DNA from: Ptiloglossa arizonensis
Lineage: Eukaryota; Arthropoda; Insecta; Hymenoptera; Colletidae
Assembly: GCF_051014685.1 (NCBI RefSeq)
Contig: NW_027478901.1
Location: 1-64,000, forward strand
DNA length: 64,000 bases
Direction of reading: 5' to 3'
Shown: positions 30,001 through 45,069 of the stretch, one piece after another
Position numbering within the stretch: the first letter of the stretch is position 1
How the letters are laid out: every line of letters starts with the position of its first letter
Made by a program: the position numbers and the translations under genes
Notes under the pieces: generated by a model
Database searches by the model: none
What the model saw: only the letters and a program-made list of their open reading frames with translations
Told to the model about the DNA's origin: nothing

Positions 30001-31200
30001 GTCATGCGATATACGTTATACGTTATTCGTTATACGGTATACGTTAAACGTTGTACGTTATACGTTATACGTTATACGTTATACGTTATACATTGGACGT
30101 TATACGTTATACGTTATACGTTATACGCCATACGTTATACGTTATACGTTATACGTTATACGTTATACGTTATACGTTATACGTTATACGTTATACGTTA
30201 TTCGTTATACGTTATACGTTATACGTTATACGTTACACGTTATACGTTATACGTTATACTGTATACGTTATACGTTATACGTTATACGTTATACGTTATA
30301 CGTTATACGTTATACGTTATACGTTATACGTTATACGTTATACGTTATACGTTATACGTTATACGTTATGCGTTATAGGATATACGTTATACGTTATACG
30401 TTATACGTTATACGTTGTACGTTATACGTTATACGTTATACGTTATACGTTATACGTTATACGTTATACGTTATACGTTATACGTTATACGTTATACGTT
30501 ATACGTTATACGTTATACGTTATACGTTATACGTTATACGTTATACGTTATACGTTATACATTATACGTTATACGTTATACGTTATACGTTATACGTTAT
30601 ACGTAATACGTTATACGACATACGTTATACGTTATACGTTATACGTTATACGTTATACGTTATACGTTATACGTTATACGTTATGCGTTATAGGTTATAC
30701 GTTATACGTTATACGTTGTACGTTGTACGTTATACGTTATACGTTATACGTTGTACGTTATACGTTCTATGTTATACATTATACGTTAAACGTTGTACGT
30801 TATACGTCATACGTCATACGTTATACGTTATACGTTATACGTTATACGTTCTACGTTATACGTTATACGTTAAACGTTGTACGTTATACGTTATACGTTA
30901 TACGTTATACGTTATACGTTATACGTTATACGTTCTACGTTATACGTTATACGTTAAACGTTGTACGTTATACGATATACGTTATACGTTATACGTTATA
31001 CGTTATACGTTATACGTTATACGTTATACGTTATACGTTATACGTTATACGTTATACGTTATACGTTATACGTTATACGTTATACGTTATACGTTATACG
31101 TTATACGTTATACGTTATACGTTATGCGTTATAGGATATACGTTATACGTTATACGTTGTACGTTATACGTTATACGTTATACGTTATACGTTATACGTT
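24010..31200 (+). repeat. Tandem pair of about 3.6-3.75 kb
   Basis: About 24.01-27.5 kb recurs as 27.62-31.2 kb. Offsets: S2 24010/27622 (3,612); further landmarks 3,605 near 24.4/28.0 kb; 3,766 near 24.9/28.6 and 25.5/29.2 kb; 3,745-3,752 near 26.3/30.05 and 26.7/30.4 kb. The jump of 161 bases (23 units) coincides with a nested expansion in the second copy (28,196-28,760). This interval lies between the two super-repeat copies and contains no S1 cassette; S1 is missing from 23.9 to 32.7 kb, the longest S1-free gap in the window. Confidence 0.84.
28196..28760 (+). repeat. Nested expansion marked by TTTCACG
   Basis: The rare unit TTTCACG, followed two units later by TTACGCG and TTATAGG, occurs once in the first 3.6-kb copy (24927) and three times in the second (28308, 28546, 28693). 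I see it nowhere else in the window. Spacing of 238 and 147 bases, both multiples of 7, points to two successive local duplications within the second copy. Confidence 0.87.
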
Positions 31201-31681
31201 ATACGTTATACGTTATACGTTATACGTTATACCTTATACGTTATACGTTATACGTTATACGTTGTACATTATACGTTATACGTTGAACGTTGTACGATAT
31301 ACGTTATACGTCATACGTTATACGTTATACGTTATACGTTATACGTTATACGTTATACGTTATACGTTATACGTTATACGTTACATGTTATACGTTATAC
31401 GTTATATGTTATACGTTATACGTTATACGTTATACGTTATGCGTTATAGGATATACGTTATACGTTATACGTTGTACGTTATACGTTATACGATATACGT
31501 TATACGTTATACGTTATACGTTATACGTTATACGTTATACGTTATACGTTATACGTTATACGTTATACGTTATACGTTATACGTTATACGTTAGACGTTA
31601 TACGTTATACGTTATACGTTACACGTTATACGTTATACGTTATACGTTATACGTTATACGTTATACGTTATACGTTATACG

Positions 31682-34600
31682 TTATGCGTTATAGGATATA
31701 CGTTATACGTTATACGTTGTACGTTATACGTTATACGATATACGTTAAACGTTATACGTTGTACGTTATACGTTATACGTTATACGTTATATGTTATACG
31801 TCATGCGATATACGTTATACGTTATTCGTTATACGGTATACGTTAAACGTTGTACGTTATACGTTATACGTTATACGTTATACGTTATACGTTGGACGTT
31901 ATACGTTATACGTTATACGTTATACGTTATACGTTATACGTTATACGTTATACGTTATACGTTATACGTTACACGTTATACGTTATACGTTATACTGTAT
32001 ACGTTATACGTTATACTGTATACGTTATACGTTATACGTTATACGTTATACGTTATACGTTATACGTCATACGTTATACGTTATACGTTATACGTTATAC
32101 GTTGTACGTTATACGTTCTACGTTATACGTTATACGTTATACGTTATACGTTATACGTTATACGTTATACGTTATACGTTATATGTTACACGTTATACGT
32201 TATACGTTATACTGTATACGTTATACGTTATACGTTATACGTTATACATTATACTGTATACGTTATACGTTATACGTTATACGTTATACGTTATACGTCA
32301 TACGTTATACGTTATACGTTATACGTTATACGTTCTACGTTATACGTTATACGTTAAACGTTGTACGTTATACGTTATACGTTATACGTTATACGTTATA
32401 CGTTACACGTTATACGTTATACGTTATACTGTATACGTTATACGTTATACGTTATACGTTATACGTTATACGTCATACGTTATACGTTATACGTTATACG
32501 TTATACGTCATACGTTATACGTTATACGTTATACGTTATACGTTCTACGTTATACGTTATACGTTAAACGTTGTACGTTATACGTTATACGTTATACGTT
32601 CTACGTTATACGTTATACGTTATGCGTTATGCGTTATACGTTATACGTTATACGTTATACGTTATACGTTATACGTTATACGTTATACGTTATACGTAAT
32701 ATGTAATACGTCATACGTTTTACGTTAATCGTTATACGTTATACGTTACACGCTATACGTTATACGTTATACGTTATACGTTATACGTTATACGTTATAC
32801 GTTATACGTTATACGTTATACGTTATACGTTATACGTTATACGTTATACGTTATACGTTATACGTTATACGTTATACGTTATACGTTATACGTTATACGT
32901 TATACGTTATACGTTATACGTTATACGTTATACGTTATACGTTATACGTTATACGTTATACGTTATACGTTATACGTTAAACGTTGTACGTTATACGTTA
33001 TACGTTATACGTTCTACGTTATACGTTATACGTTATGCGTTATGCGTTATACGTTGTACGTTATACGTTATACGTTATACGTTATACGTTATACGTTATA
33101 CGTTATACGTTAAACGTTGTACGTTATACGTTATACGATATACGTTATACGTTATACGTTATACGTTCTACGTTATACGTTATACGTTATGCGTTGTACG
33201 TTATACGTTATACGATATACGTTAAACGTTATACGTTGTACGTTATACGTTATACGTTATACGTTATATGTTATACGTCATGCGATATACGTTATACGTT
33301 ATTCGTTATACGGTATACGTTATACGTTATACGTTATACGTTATACGTTATACGTAATATGTAATACGTCATACGTTTTACGTTAATCGTTATACGTTAT
33401 ACGTTACACGCTATACGTTATACGTTATACGTTATACGTTATACGTTATACGTTATACGTTATACGTTATACGTTATACGTTATACGTTATGCGTTATAG
33501 GATATACGTTATACGTTATACGTTGTACGTTATACGTTATACGATATACGTTAAACGTTATACGTTACACGTTATACGTTATACGTTATACGTTATACGT
33601 TATACGTTGGACGTTATACGTTATACGTTATACGTTATACGTTATACGTTATACGTTATACGTTATACGTTAGACGTTATACGTTATACGTTATACGTTA
33701 CACGTTATACGTTATACGTTATACGTTATACGTTATACGTTATACGTTATACGTTATACGTTATGCGTTATAGGATATACGTTATACGTTATACGTTGTA
33801 CGTTATACGTTATACGATATACGTTAAACGTTATACGTTGTACGTTATACGTTATACGTTATACGTTATATGTTATACGTCATGCGATATACGTTATACG
33901 TTATTCGTTATACGGTATACGTTAAACGTTGTACGTTATACGTTATACGTTATACGTTATACGTTATACGTTGGACGTTATACGTTATACGTTATACGTT
34001 ATACGTTATACGTTATACGTTATACGTTATACGTTATACGTTATACGTTACACGTTATACGTTATACGTTATACTGTATACGTTATACGTTATACGTTAT
34101 ACGTTATACGTTATACGTTATACGTCATACGTTATACGTTATACGTTATACGTTATACGTTGTACGTTATACGTTCTACGTTATACGTTATACGTTATAC
34201 GTTATACGTTATACGTTATACGTTATACGTTATACGTTATATGTTACACGTTATACGTTATACGTTATACTGTATACGTTATACGTTATACGTTATTCGT
34301 TATACATTATACTGTATACGTTATACGTTATACGTTATACGTTATACGTTATACGTCATACGTTATACGTTATACGTTATACGTTATACGTTCTACGTTA
34401 TACGTTATACGTTCAACGTTGTACGTTATACGTTATACGTTATACGTTATACGTTATACGTTACACGTTATACGTTATACGTTATACTGTATACGTTATA
34501 CGTTATACGTTATACGTTATACGTTATACGTCATACGTTATACGTTATACGTTATACGTTATACGTCATACGTTATACGTTATACGTTATACGTTATACG

Positions 34601-34824
34601 TTCTACGTTATACGTTATACGTTAAACGTTGTACGTTATACGTTATACGTTATACGTTCTACGTTATACGTTATACGTTATGCGTTATGCGTTATACGTT
34701 ATACGTTATACGTTATACGTTATACGTTATACGTTATACGTTATACGTTATACGTTATACGTAATATGTAATACGTCATACGTTTTACGTTAATCGTTAT
34801 ACGTTATACGTTACACGCTATACG
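31682..34824 (+). repeat. Tandem duplication, about 2.07 kb
   Basis: S3 at 31682 recurs at 33761 and S2 at 31787 recurs at 33866 (both 2,079 bases, 297 units); S1 at 32697 recurs at 34762 (2,065, two units fewer). Between the copies lies an extra S1 block starting at 33355. The second copy carries private changes, for example TTATTCG near 34293 and TTCAACG near 34411. The same block type occurs at 39.06-40.08, 60.34-60.88 and 61.69-62.23 kb. Confidence 0.8.
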
Positions 34825-35111
34825 TTATACGTTATACGTTATACGTTATACGTTATACGTTATACGTTATACGTTATACGTTATACGTTATACGTTATAC
34901 GTTATACGTTATACGTTATACGTTATACGTTATACGTTATACGTTATACGTTATACGTTATACGTTATACGTTATACGTTATACGTTATACGTTATACGT
35001 TATACGTTATACGTTATACGTTATACGTTATACGTTATACGTTATACGTTATACGTTATACGTTATACGTTATACGTTATACGTTATACGTTATACGTTA
35101 TACGTTATACG
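34825..35111 (+). repeat. Pure run: 41 consensus units
   Basis: Exact units between the end of S1 (34762 copy) and the altered S3 unit TTATGCA at 35112. Confidence 0.87.
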
Positions 35112-36448
35112 TTATGCATTATAGGATATACGTTATACGTTATACGTTGTACGTTATACGTTATACGTTATACGTTATACGTTATACGTTATACGTTATA
35201 CGTTAAACGTTGTACGTTATACGTTATACGATATACGTTATACGTTATACGTTATACGTTCTACGCTATACGTTATACGTTATGCGTTATACGTTATACG
35301 TTATACGTTATACGTTATACGTTATACGTTATACGTTATACGTTATACGTTATACGTTATACGTAATATGTAATACGTCATACGTTTTACGTTAATCGTT
35401 ATACGTTATACGTTACACGCTATACGTTATACGTTATACGTTATACGTTATACGTTATACGTTATACGTTATACGTTATACGTTATACGTTATACGTTAT
35501 ACGTTATACGTTATACGTTATACGTTATACGTTATACGTTGGACGTTATACGTTATACGTTATACGTTATACGTTATACGTTGGACGTTATACGTTATAC
35601 GTTATACGTTATACGTTATACGTTATACGTTATACGTTATACGTTATACGTTATACGTTATACGTTATACGTTATACGTTACACGTTATACGTTATACGT
35701 TATACTGTATACGTTATACGTTATACGTTATACGTTATACGTTATACGTTATACGTCATACGTTATACGTTATACGTTATACGTTATACGTTGTACGTTA
35801 TACGTTCTACGTTATACGTTATACGTTATACGTTATACGTTATACGTTATACGTTATACGTTATACGTTATATGTTACACGTTATACGTTATACGTTATA
35901 CTGTATACGTTATACGTTATACGTTATACGTTATACGTTATACTGTATACGTTATACGTTATACGTTATACGTTATACGTTATACGTCATACGTTATACG
36001 TTATACGTTATACGTTATACGTTCTACGTTATACGTTATACGTTAAACGTTGTACGTTATACGTTATACGTTATACGTTATACGTTATACGTTACACGTT
36101 ATACGTTATACGTTATACTGTATACGTTATACGTTATACGTTATACGTTATACGTTATACGTCATACGTTATACGTTATACGTTATACGTTATACGTCAT
36201 ACGTTATACGTTATACGTTATACGTTATACGTTCTACGTTATACGTTATACGTTAAACGTTGTACGTTATACGCTATACGTTATACGTTCTACGTTATAC
36301 GTTATACGTTATGCGTTATACGTTATACGTTATACGTTATACGTTATACGTTATACGTTATACGTTATACGTTATACGTTATACGTAATATGTAATACGT
36401 CATACCTTTTACGTTAATCGTTATACGTTATACGTTACACGCTATACG

Positions 36449-36728
36449 TTATACGTTATACGTTATACGTTATACGTTATACGTTATACGTTATACGTTA
36501 TACGTTATACGTTATACGTTATACGTTATACGTTATACGTTATACGTTATACGTTATACGTTATACGTTATACGTTATACGTTATACGTTATACGTTATA
36601 CGTTATACGTTATACGTTATACGTTATACGTTATACGTTATACGTTATACGTTATACGTTATACGTTATACGTTATACGTTATACGTTATACGTTATACG
36701 TTATACGTTATACGTTATACGTTATACG
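36449..36728 (+). repeat. Pure run: 40 consensus units
   Basis: Exact units between the end of S1 (36386 copy) and S3 at 36729. Confidence 0.87.
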
Positions 36729-37225
36729 TTATGCGTTATAGGATATACGTTATACGTTATACGTTGTACGTTATACGTTATACGTTATACGTTATACGTT
36801 ATACGTTATACGTTATACGTTAAACGTTGTACGTTATACGTTATACGATATACGTTATACGTTATACGTTATACGTTCTACGTTATACGTTATACGTTAT
36901 GCGTTATACGTTATACGTTATACGTTATACGTTATACGTTATACGTTATACGTTATACGTTATACGTTATACGTTATACGTAATATGTAATACGTCATAC
37001 GTTTTACGTTAATCGTTATACGTTATACGTTACACGCTATACGTTATACGTTATACGTTATACGTTATACGTTATACGTTATACGTTATACGTTATACGT
37101 TATACGTTATACGTTATACGTTATACGTTATACGTTATACGTTATACGTTGGACGTTATACGTTATACGTTATACGTTATACGTTATACGTTATACGTTG
37201 GACGTTATACGTTACACGTTATACG

Positions 37226-37230
37226 TCTCG
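37226..37230 (+). other. Register change: 5-base unit TCTCG
   Basis: A single unit of five bases between TTATACG and TTATACT, in an S5 cassette; paralogous cassettes (for example near 2770 and 41660) have a full consensus unit there. The phase moves by 2 from here on. I see no other copy, so it is either a very recent mutation or a base-calling or assembly error. Confidence 0.92.
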
Positions 37231-37685
37231 TTATACTGTATACGTTATACGTTATACGTTATACGTTATACGTTATACGTCATACGTTATACGTTATACG
37301 TTATACGTTATACGTTGTACGTTATACGTTCTACGTTATACGTTATACGTTATACGTTATACGTTATACGTTATACGTTATACGTTATACGTTATATTTT
37401 ACACGTTATACGTTATACGTTATACTGTATACGTTATACGTTATACGTTATACGTTATACGTTATACTGTATACGTTATACGTTATACGTTATACGTTAT
37501 ACGTTATACGTCATACGTTATACGTCATACGTTATACGTTATACGTTATACGTTATACGTCATACGTTATACGTTATACGTTATACGTTATACGTTATAC
37601 GTTATACGTTATACGTTATACGTAATATGTAATACGTCATACGTTTTACGTTAATCGTTATACGTTATACGTTACACGCTATACG

Positions 37686-37930
37686 TTATACGTTATACGT
37701 TATACGTTATACGTTATACGTTATACGTTATACGTTATACGTTATACGTTATACGTTATACGTTATACGTTATACGTTATACGTTATACGTTATACGTTA
37801 TACGTTATACGTTATACGTTATACGTTATACGTTATACGTTATACGTTATACGTTATACGTTATACGTTATACGTTATACGTTATACGTTATACGTTATA
37901 CGTTATACGTTATACGTTATACGTTATACG
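37686..37930 (+). repeat. Pure run: 35 consensus units
   Basis: Exact units between the end of S1 (37623 copy) and S3 at 37931. Confidence 0.87.
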
Positions 37931-39337
37931 TTATGCGTTATAGGATATACGTTATACGTTATACGTTGTACGTTATACGTTATACGTTATACGTTATACG
38001 TTATACGTTATACGTTATACGTTAAACGTTGTACGTTATACGTTATACGATATACGTTATACGTTATACGTTATACGTTCTACGTTATACGTTATACTTT
38101 ATGCGTTATACGTTATACGTTATACGTTATACGTTATACGTTATACGTTATACGTTATACGTTATACGTTATACGTTATACGTTATACGTTATACGTAAT
38201 ATGTAATACGTCATACGTTTTACGTTAATCGTTATACGTTATACGTTACACGCTATACGTTATACGTTATACGTTATACGTTATACGTTATACGTTATAC
38301 GTTATACGTTATACGTTATACGTTATACGTTATACGTTATACGTTATACGTTATACGTTATACGTTGGACGTTATACGTTATACGTTATACGTTATACGT
38401 TATACGTTGGACGTTATACGTTATACGTTATACGTTATACGTTATACGTTATACGTTATACGTTATACGTTATACGTTATACGTTACACGTTATACGTTA
38501 TACGTTATACTGTATACGTTATACGTTATACGTTATACGTTATACGTTATACGTCATACGTTATACGTTATACGTTATACGTTATACGTTGTACGTTATA
38601 CGTTATACGTTACACGTTATACGTTATACGTTATACTGTATACGTTATACGTTATACGTTATACGTTATACGTTATACGTCATACGTTATACGTTATACG
38701 TTATACGTTATACGTTGTACGTTATACGTTCTACGTTATACGTTATACGTTATACGTTATACGTTATACGTTATACGTTATACGTTATACGTTATATGTT
38801 ACACGTCATACGTTATACGTTATACTGTATACGTTATACGTTATACGTTATACGTTATACGTTATACGTTATACTGTATACGTTATACGTTATACGTTAT
38901 ACGTTATACGTTATACGTTATACGTTATACGTTATACGTTATACGTTATACGTTAGACGTTATACGTTATACGATATACGTTACACGTTATACGTTATAC
39001 GTTATACGTTATACGTTATACGTTATACGTTATACGTTATACGTTATACGTTATACGTTATGCGTTATAGGATATACGTTATACGTTATACGTTGTACGT
39101 TATACGTTATACGATATACGTTAAACGTTATACGTTGTACGTTATACGTTATACGTTATACGTTATATGTTATACGTCATGCGATATACGTTATACGTTA
39201 TTCGTTATACGGTATACGTTAAACGTTGTACGTTATACGTTATACGTTATACGTTATACGTTATACGTTGGACGTTATACGTTATACGTTATACGTTATA
39301 CGTTATACGTTATACGTTATACGTTATACGTTATACG

Positions 39338-39350
39338 TTATATTTACACG
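39338..39350 (+). other. Register change: 1-base deletion, second copy
   Basis: The same 13-base pair of units as at 1359-1371, offset 37,979. Flanking variants agree at the same offset: TTGGACG 1289/39268, TCATACG 1442/39421, TTGTACG 1477/39456. It marks the two sites as descendants of one ancestral sequence. Confidence 0.93.
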
Positions 39351-41758
39351 TTATACGTTATACGTTATACTGTATACGTTATACGTTATACGTTATACGT
39401 TATACGTTATACGTTATACGTCATACGTTATACGTTATACGTTATACGTTATACGTTGTACGTTATACGTTCTACGTTATACGTTATACGTTATACGTTA
39501 TACGTTATACGTTATACGTTATACGTTATACGTTATACGTTATACGTTATATGTTACACGTTATACGTTATACGTTATACTGTATACGTTATACGTTATA
39601 CGTTATACGTTATACGTTATACGTCATACGTTATACGTTATACGTTATACGTTATACGTTCTACGTTATACGTTATACGTTAAACGTTGTACGTTATACG
39701 TTATACGTTATACGTTATACGTTATACGTTACACGTTATACGTTATACGTTATACTGTATACGTTATACGTTATACGTTATACGTTATACGTTATACGTC
39801 ATACGTTATACGTTATACGTTATACGTTATACGTCATACGTTATACGTTATACGTTATACGTTATACGTTCTACGTTATACGTTATACGTTAAACGTTGT
39901 ACGTTATACGTTATACGTTATACGTTCTACGTTATACGTTATACGTTATGCGTTATACGTTATACGTTATACGTTATACGTTATACGTTATACGTTATAC
40001 GTTATACGTTATACGTTATACGTTATACGTTATACGTTATACGTTATACGTTATACGTTATACGTTATACGTTATACGTAATATGTAATACGTCATACGT
40101 TTTACGTTAATCGTTATACGTTATACGTTACACGCTATACGTTATACGTTATACGTTATACGTTATACGTTATACGTTATACGTTATACGTTATACGTTA
40201 TACGTTATACGTTATACGTTATACGTTATACGTTATACGTTATACGTTATACGTTATACGTTATACGTTAAACGTTATACGTTATACGTTATACGTTATA
40301 CGTTATACGTTATACGTTATACGTTATACGTTATACGTTATACGTTATACGTTATACGTTATACGTTATACGTTATACGTTATACGTTATACGTTATACG
40401 TTATACGTTATACGTTATACGTTATACGTTATACGTTATACGTTATACGTTATACGTTATACGTTATACGTTATACGTTATACGTTATACGTTATACGTT
40501 ATACGTTATGCGTTATAGGTTATACGTTATACGTTATACGTTGTACGTTATACGTTATACGTTATACGTTATACGTTATACGTTATACGTTACACGTTAT
40601 ACGTTATACGTTATACTGTATACGTTATACGTTATACGTTATACGTTATACGTTATACGTCATACGTTATACGTTATACGTTATACGTTATACGTCATAC
40701 GTTATACGTTATACGTTATACGTTATACGTTCTACGTTATACGTTATACGTTAAACGTTGTACGTTATACGTTATACGTTATACGTTCTACGTTATACGT
40801 TATACGTTATGCGTTATACGTTATACGTTATACGTTATACGTTATACGTTATACGTTATACGTTATACGTTATACGTTATACGTTATACGTTATACGTTA
40901 TACGTTATACGTTATACGTTATACGTTATACGTTATACGTAATATGTAATACGTCATACGTTTTACGTTAATCGTTATACGTTATACGTTACACGCTATA
41001 CGTTATACGTTATACGTTATACGTTATACGTTATACGTTATACGTTATACGTTATACGTTATACGTTATACGTTATACGTTATACGTTATACGTTATACG
41101 TTATACGTTATACGTTATACGTTATACGTTAAACGTTATACGTTATACGTTATACGTTATACGTTATACGTTATACGTTATACGTTATACGTTATACGTT
41201 ATACGTTATACGTTATACGTTATACGTTATACGTTATACGTTATACGTTATACGTTATACGTTATACGTTATACGTTATACGTTATACGTTATACGTTAT
41301 ACGTTATACGTTATACGTTATACGTTATACGTTATACGTTATACGTTATACGTTATACGTTATACGTTATACGTTATGCGTTATAGGTTATACGTTATAC
41401 GTTATACGTTGTACGTTATACGTTATACGTTATACGTTATACGTTATACGTTATACTGTATACGTTATACGTTATACGTTATACGTTATACGTTATACGT
41501 CATACGTTATACGTTATACGTTATACGTTATACGTTATACGTAATGCGTTATACGTTATACGTTATACGTTATACGTTATACGTTATACGTTATACGTTG
41601 GACGTTATACGTTATACGTTATACGTTATACGTTATACGTTGGACGTTATACGTTACACGTTATACGTTATACGTTATACTGTATACGTTATACGTAATA
41701 TGTAATACGTCATACGTTTTACGTTAATCGTTATACGTTATACGTTACACGCTATACG

Positions 41759-42045
41759 TTATACGTTATACGTTATACGTTATACGTTATACGTTATACG
41801 TTATACGTTATACGTTATACGTTATACGTTATACGTTATACGTTATACGTTATACGTTATACGTTATACGTTATACGTTATACGTTATACGTTATACGTT
41901 ATACGTTATACGTTATACGTTATACGTTATACGTTATACGTTATACGTTATACGTTATACGTTATACGTTATACGTTATACGTTATACGTTATACGTTAT
42001 ACGTTATACGTTATACGTTATACGTTATACGTTATACGTTATACG
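41759..42045 (+). repeat. Pure run: 41 consensus units
   Basis: Exact units between the end of S1 (41696 copy) and S3 at 42046. The corresponding run in super-repeat copy A is 37 units (2863-3121). Confidence 0.87.
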
Positions 42046-42682
42046 TTATGCGTTATAGGATATACGTTATACGTTATACGTTGTACGTTATACGTTATAC
42101 GTTATACGTTATACGTTATACGTTATACGTTATACGTCAAACGTTGTACGTTATACGTTATACGATATACGTTATACGTTATACGTTATACGTTCTACGT
42201 TATACGTTATACGTTATGCGTTATACGTTATACGTTATACGTTATACGTTATACGTTATACGTTATACGTTATACGTTATACGTTATACGTTATACGTTA
42301 TACGTTATACGTTATACGTTATACGTTATACGTTATACGTTATACGTTATACGTTATACGTTATACGTTATACGTTATACGTTGGACGTTATACGTTATA
42401 CGTTATACGTTATACGTTCTACGTTATACGTTATACGTTATGCGTTATACGTTATACGTTATACGTTATACGTTATACGTTATACGTTATACGTTATACG
42501 TTATACGTAATATGTAATACGTCATACGTTTTACGTTAATCGTTATACGTTATACGTTACACGCTATACGTTATACGTTATACGTTATACGTTATACGTT
42601 ATACGTTATACGTTATACGTTATACGTTATACGTTATACGTTATACGTTATACGTTATACGTTATACGTTACACGCTATACG

Positions 42683-42990
42683 TTATACGTTATACGTTAT
42701 ACGTTATACGTTATACGTTATACGTTATACGTTATACGTTATACGTTATACGTTATACGTTATACGTTATACGTTATACGTTATACGTTATACGTTATAC
42801 GTTATACGTTATACGTTATACGTTATACGTTATACGTTATACGTTATACGTTATACGTTATACGTTATACGTTATACGTTATACGTTATACGTTATACGT
42901 TATACGTTATACGTTATACGTTATACGTTATACGTTATACGTTATACGTTATACGTTATACGTTATACGTTATACGTTATACGTTATACG
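42683..42990 (+). repeat. Pure run: 44 consensus units
   Basis: Follows a second TTACACG-CTATACG tail (42669-42682), which lies 112 bases after the tail of the S1 at 42508, and ends at TTGGACG (42991). A further pure run of 32 units follows (42998-43221). Confidence 0.87.
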
Positions 42991-43641
42991 TTGGACGTTA
43001 TACGTTATACGTTATACGTTATACGTTATACGTTATACGTTATACGTTATACGTTATACGTTATACGTTATACGTTATACGTTATACGTTATACGTTATA
43101 CGTTATACGTTATACGTTATACGTTATACGTTATACGTTATACGTTATACGTTATACGTTATACGTTATACGTTATACGTTATACGTTATACGTTATACG
43201 TTATACGTTATACGTTATACGTTATGCGTTATAGGATATACGTTATACGTTATACGTTATACGTTATACGTTATACGTTATACGTTATACGTTATACGTT
43301 ATACGTTATACGTTATACGTTATACGTTATACGTTATACGTTATACGTTATACGTTATACGTCATACGTTATACGTTATACGTTATACGTTATACGTCAT
43401 ACGTTATACGTTATACGTTATACGTTATACGTGCTACGTTATACGTTATACGTTAAACGTTGTACGTTATACGTTATACGTTATACGTTCTACGTTATAC
43501 GTTATACGTTATGCGTTATACGTTATACGTTATACGTTATACGTTATACGTTATACGTTATACGTTATACGTTATACGTAATATGTAATACGTCATACGT
43601 TTTACGTTAATCGTTATACGTTATACGTTACACGCTATACG

Positions 43642-43942
43642 TTATACGTTATACGTTATACGTTATACGTTATACGTTATACGTTATACGTTATACGTTA
43701 TACGTTATACGTTATACGTTATACGTTATACGTTATACGTTATACGTTATACGTTATACGTTATACGTTATACGTTATACGTTATACGTTATACGTTATA
43801 CGTTATACGTTATACGTTATACGTTATACGTTATACGTTATACGTTATACGTTATACGTTATACGTTATACGTTATACGTTATACGTTATACGTTATACG
43901 TTATACGTTATACGTTATACGTTATACGTTATACGTTATACG
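43642..43942 (+). repeat. Pure run: 43 consensus units
   Basis: Exact units between the CTATACG end of S1 (43579 copy) and TTATGCG of S3 (43943). Confidence 0.87.
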
Positions 43943-44803
43943 TTATGCGTTATAGGATATACGTTATACGTTATACGTTATACGTTATACGTTATACGTT
44001 ATACGTTATACGTTATACGTTATACGTTATACGTTATACGTTATACGTTATGCGTTATAGGATATACATTATACGTTATACGTTGTACGTTATACGTTAT
44101 ACGTTATATGTTATACGTCATGCGATATACGTTATACGTTATTCGTTACACGTTATACGTTATACGTTATACGTTATACGTTATACGTTATACGTTATAC
44201 GTTATACGTTATACGTTATACGTTATACGTTATACGTTATACGTTATGCGTTATAGGATATACGTTATACGTTATACGTTATACGTTATACGTTATACGT
44301 TATACGTTATACGTTATACGTTATACGTTATACGTTATACGTTATACGTTATACGTTATACGTTATACGTTATACGTTATACGTTATACGTTATACGTTA
44401 TACGTTATACGTTATACGTTATACGTTATACGTTATACGTTATACGTTATACGTTACACGTTATACGTTATACGTTATACTGTATACGTTATACGTTATA
44501 CGTTATACGTTATACGTTATACGTCATACGTTATACGTTATACGTTATACGTTATACGTCATACGTTATACGTTATACGTTATACGTTATACGTGCTACG
44601 TTATACGTTATACGTTAAACGTTGTACGTTATACGTTATTCGTTATACGTTCTACGTTATACGTTATACGTTATGCGTTATACGTTATACGTTATACGTT
44701 ATACGTTATACGTTATACGTTATACGTTATACGTTATACGTAATATGTAATACGTCATACGTTTTACGTTAATCGTTATACGTTATACGTTACACGCTAT
44801 ACG

Positions 44804-45069
44804 TTATACGTTATACGTTATACGTTATACGTTATACGTTATACGTTATACGTTATACGTTATACGTTATACGTTATACGTTATACGTTATACGTTATAC
44901 GTTATACGTTATACGTTATACGTTATACGTTATACGTTATACGTTATACGTTATACGTTATACGTTATACGTTATACGTTATACGTTATACGTTATACGT
45001 TATACGTTATACGTTATACGTTATACGTTATACGTTATACGTTATACGTTATACGTTATACGTTATACG
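44804..45069 (+). repeat. Pure run: 38 consensus units
   Basis: Exact units between the end of S1 (44741 copy) and S3 at 45070. In copy A the corresponding interval (4340-4605) has the same total length but is broken by ATATACG (4536), TTATATG and TAATACG. Confidence 0.87.

Larger units (their letters stand above)
34762..38259 (+). repeat. Alternating S1 modules, about 1.6-kb period
   Basis: S1 starts at 34762, 35364, 36386, 36981, 37623 and 38197, so spacing alternates short (602, 595, 574) and long (1,022, 642). Each short module is S1, a long pure run, S3, a TTAAACG-TTGTACG pair, ATATACG, TTCTACG and a TTATGCG unit. The first long module carries two TTGGACG units and several S5 pairs; the second (36981-37622) is shortened and contains the 2-base register change. 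34762 to 36386 is 1,624 bases and 35364 to 36981 is 1,617. Confidence 0.82.
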
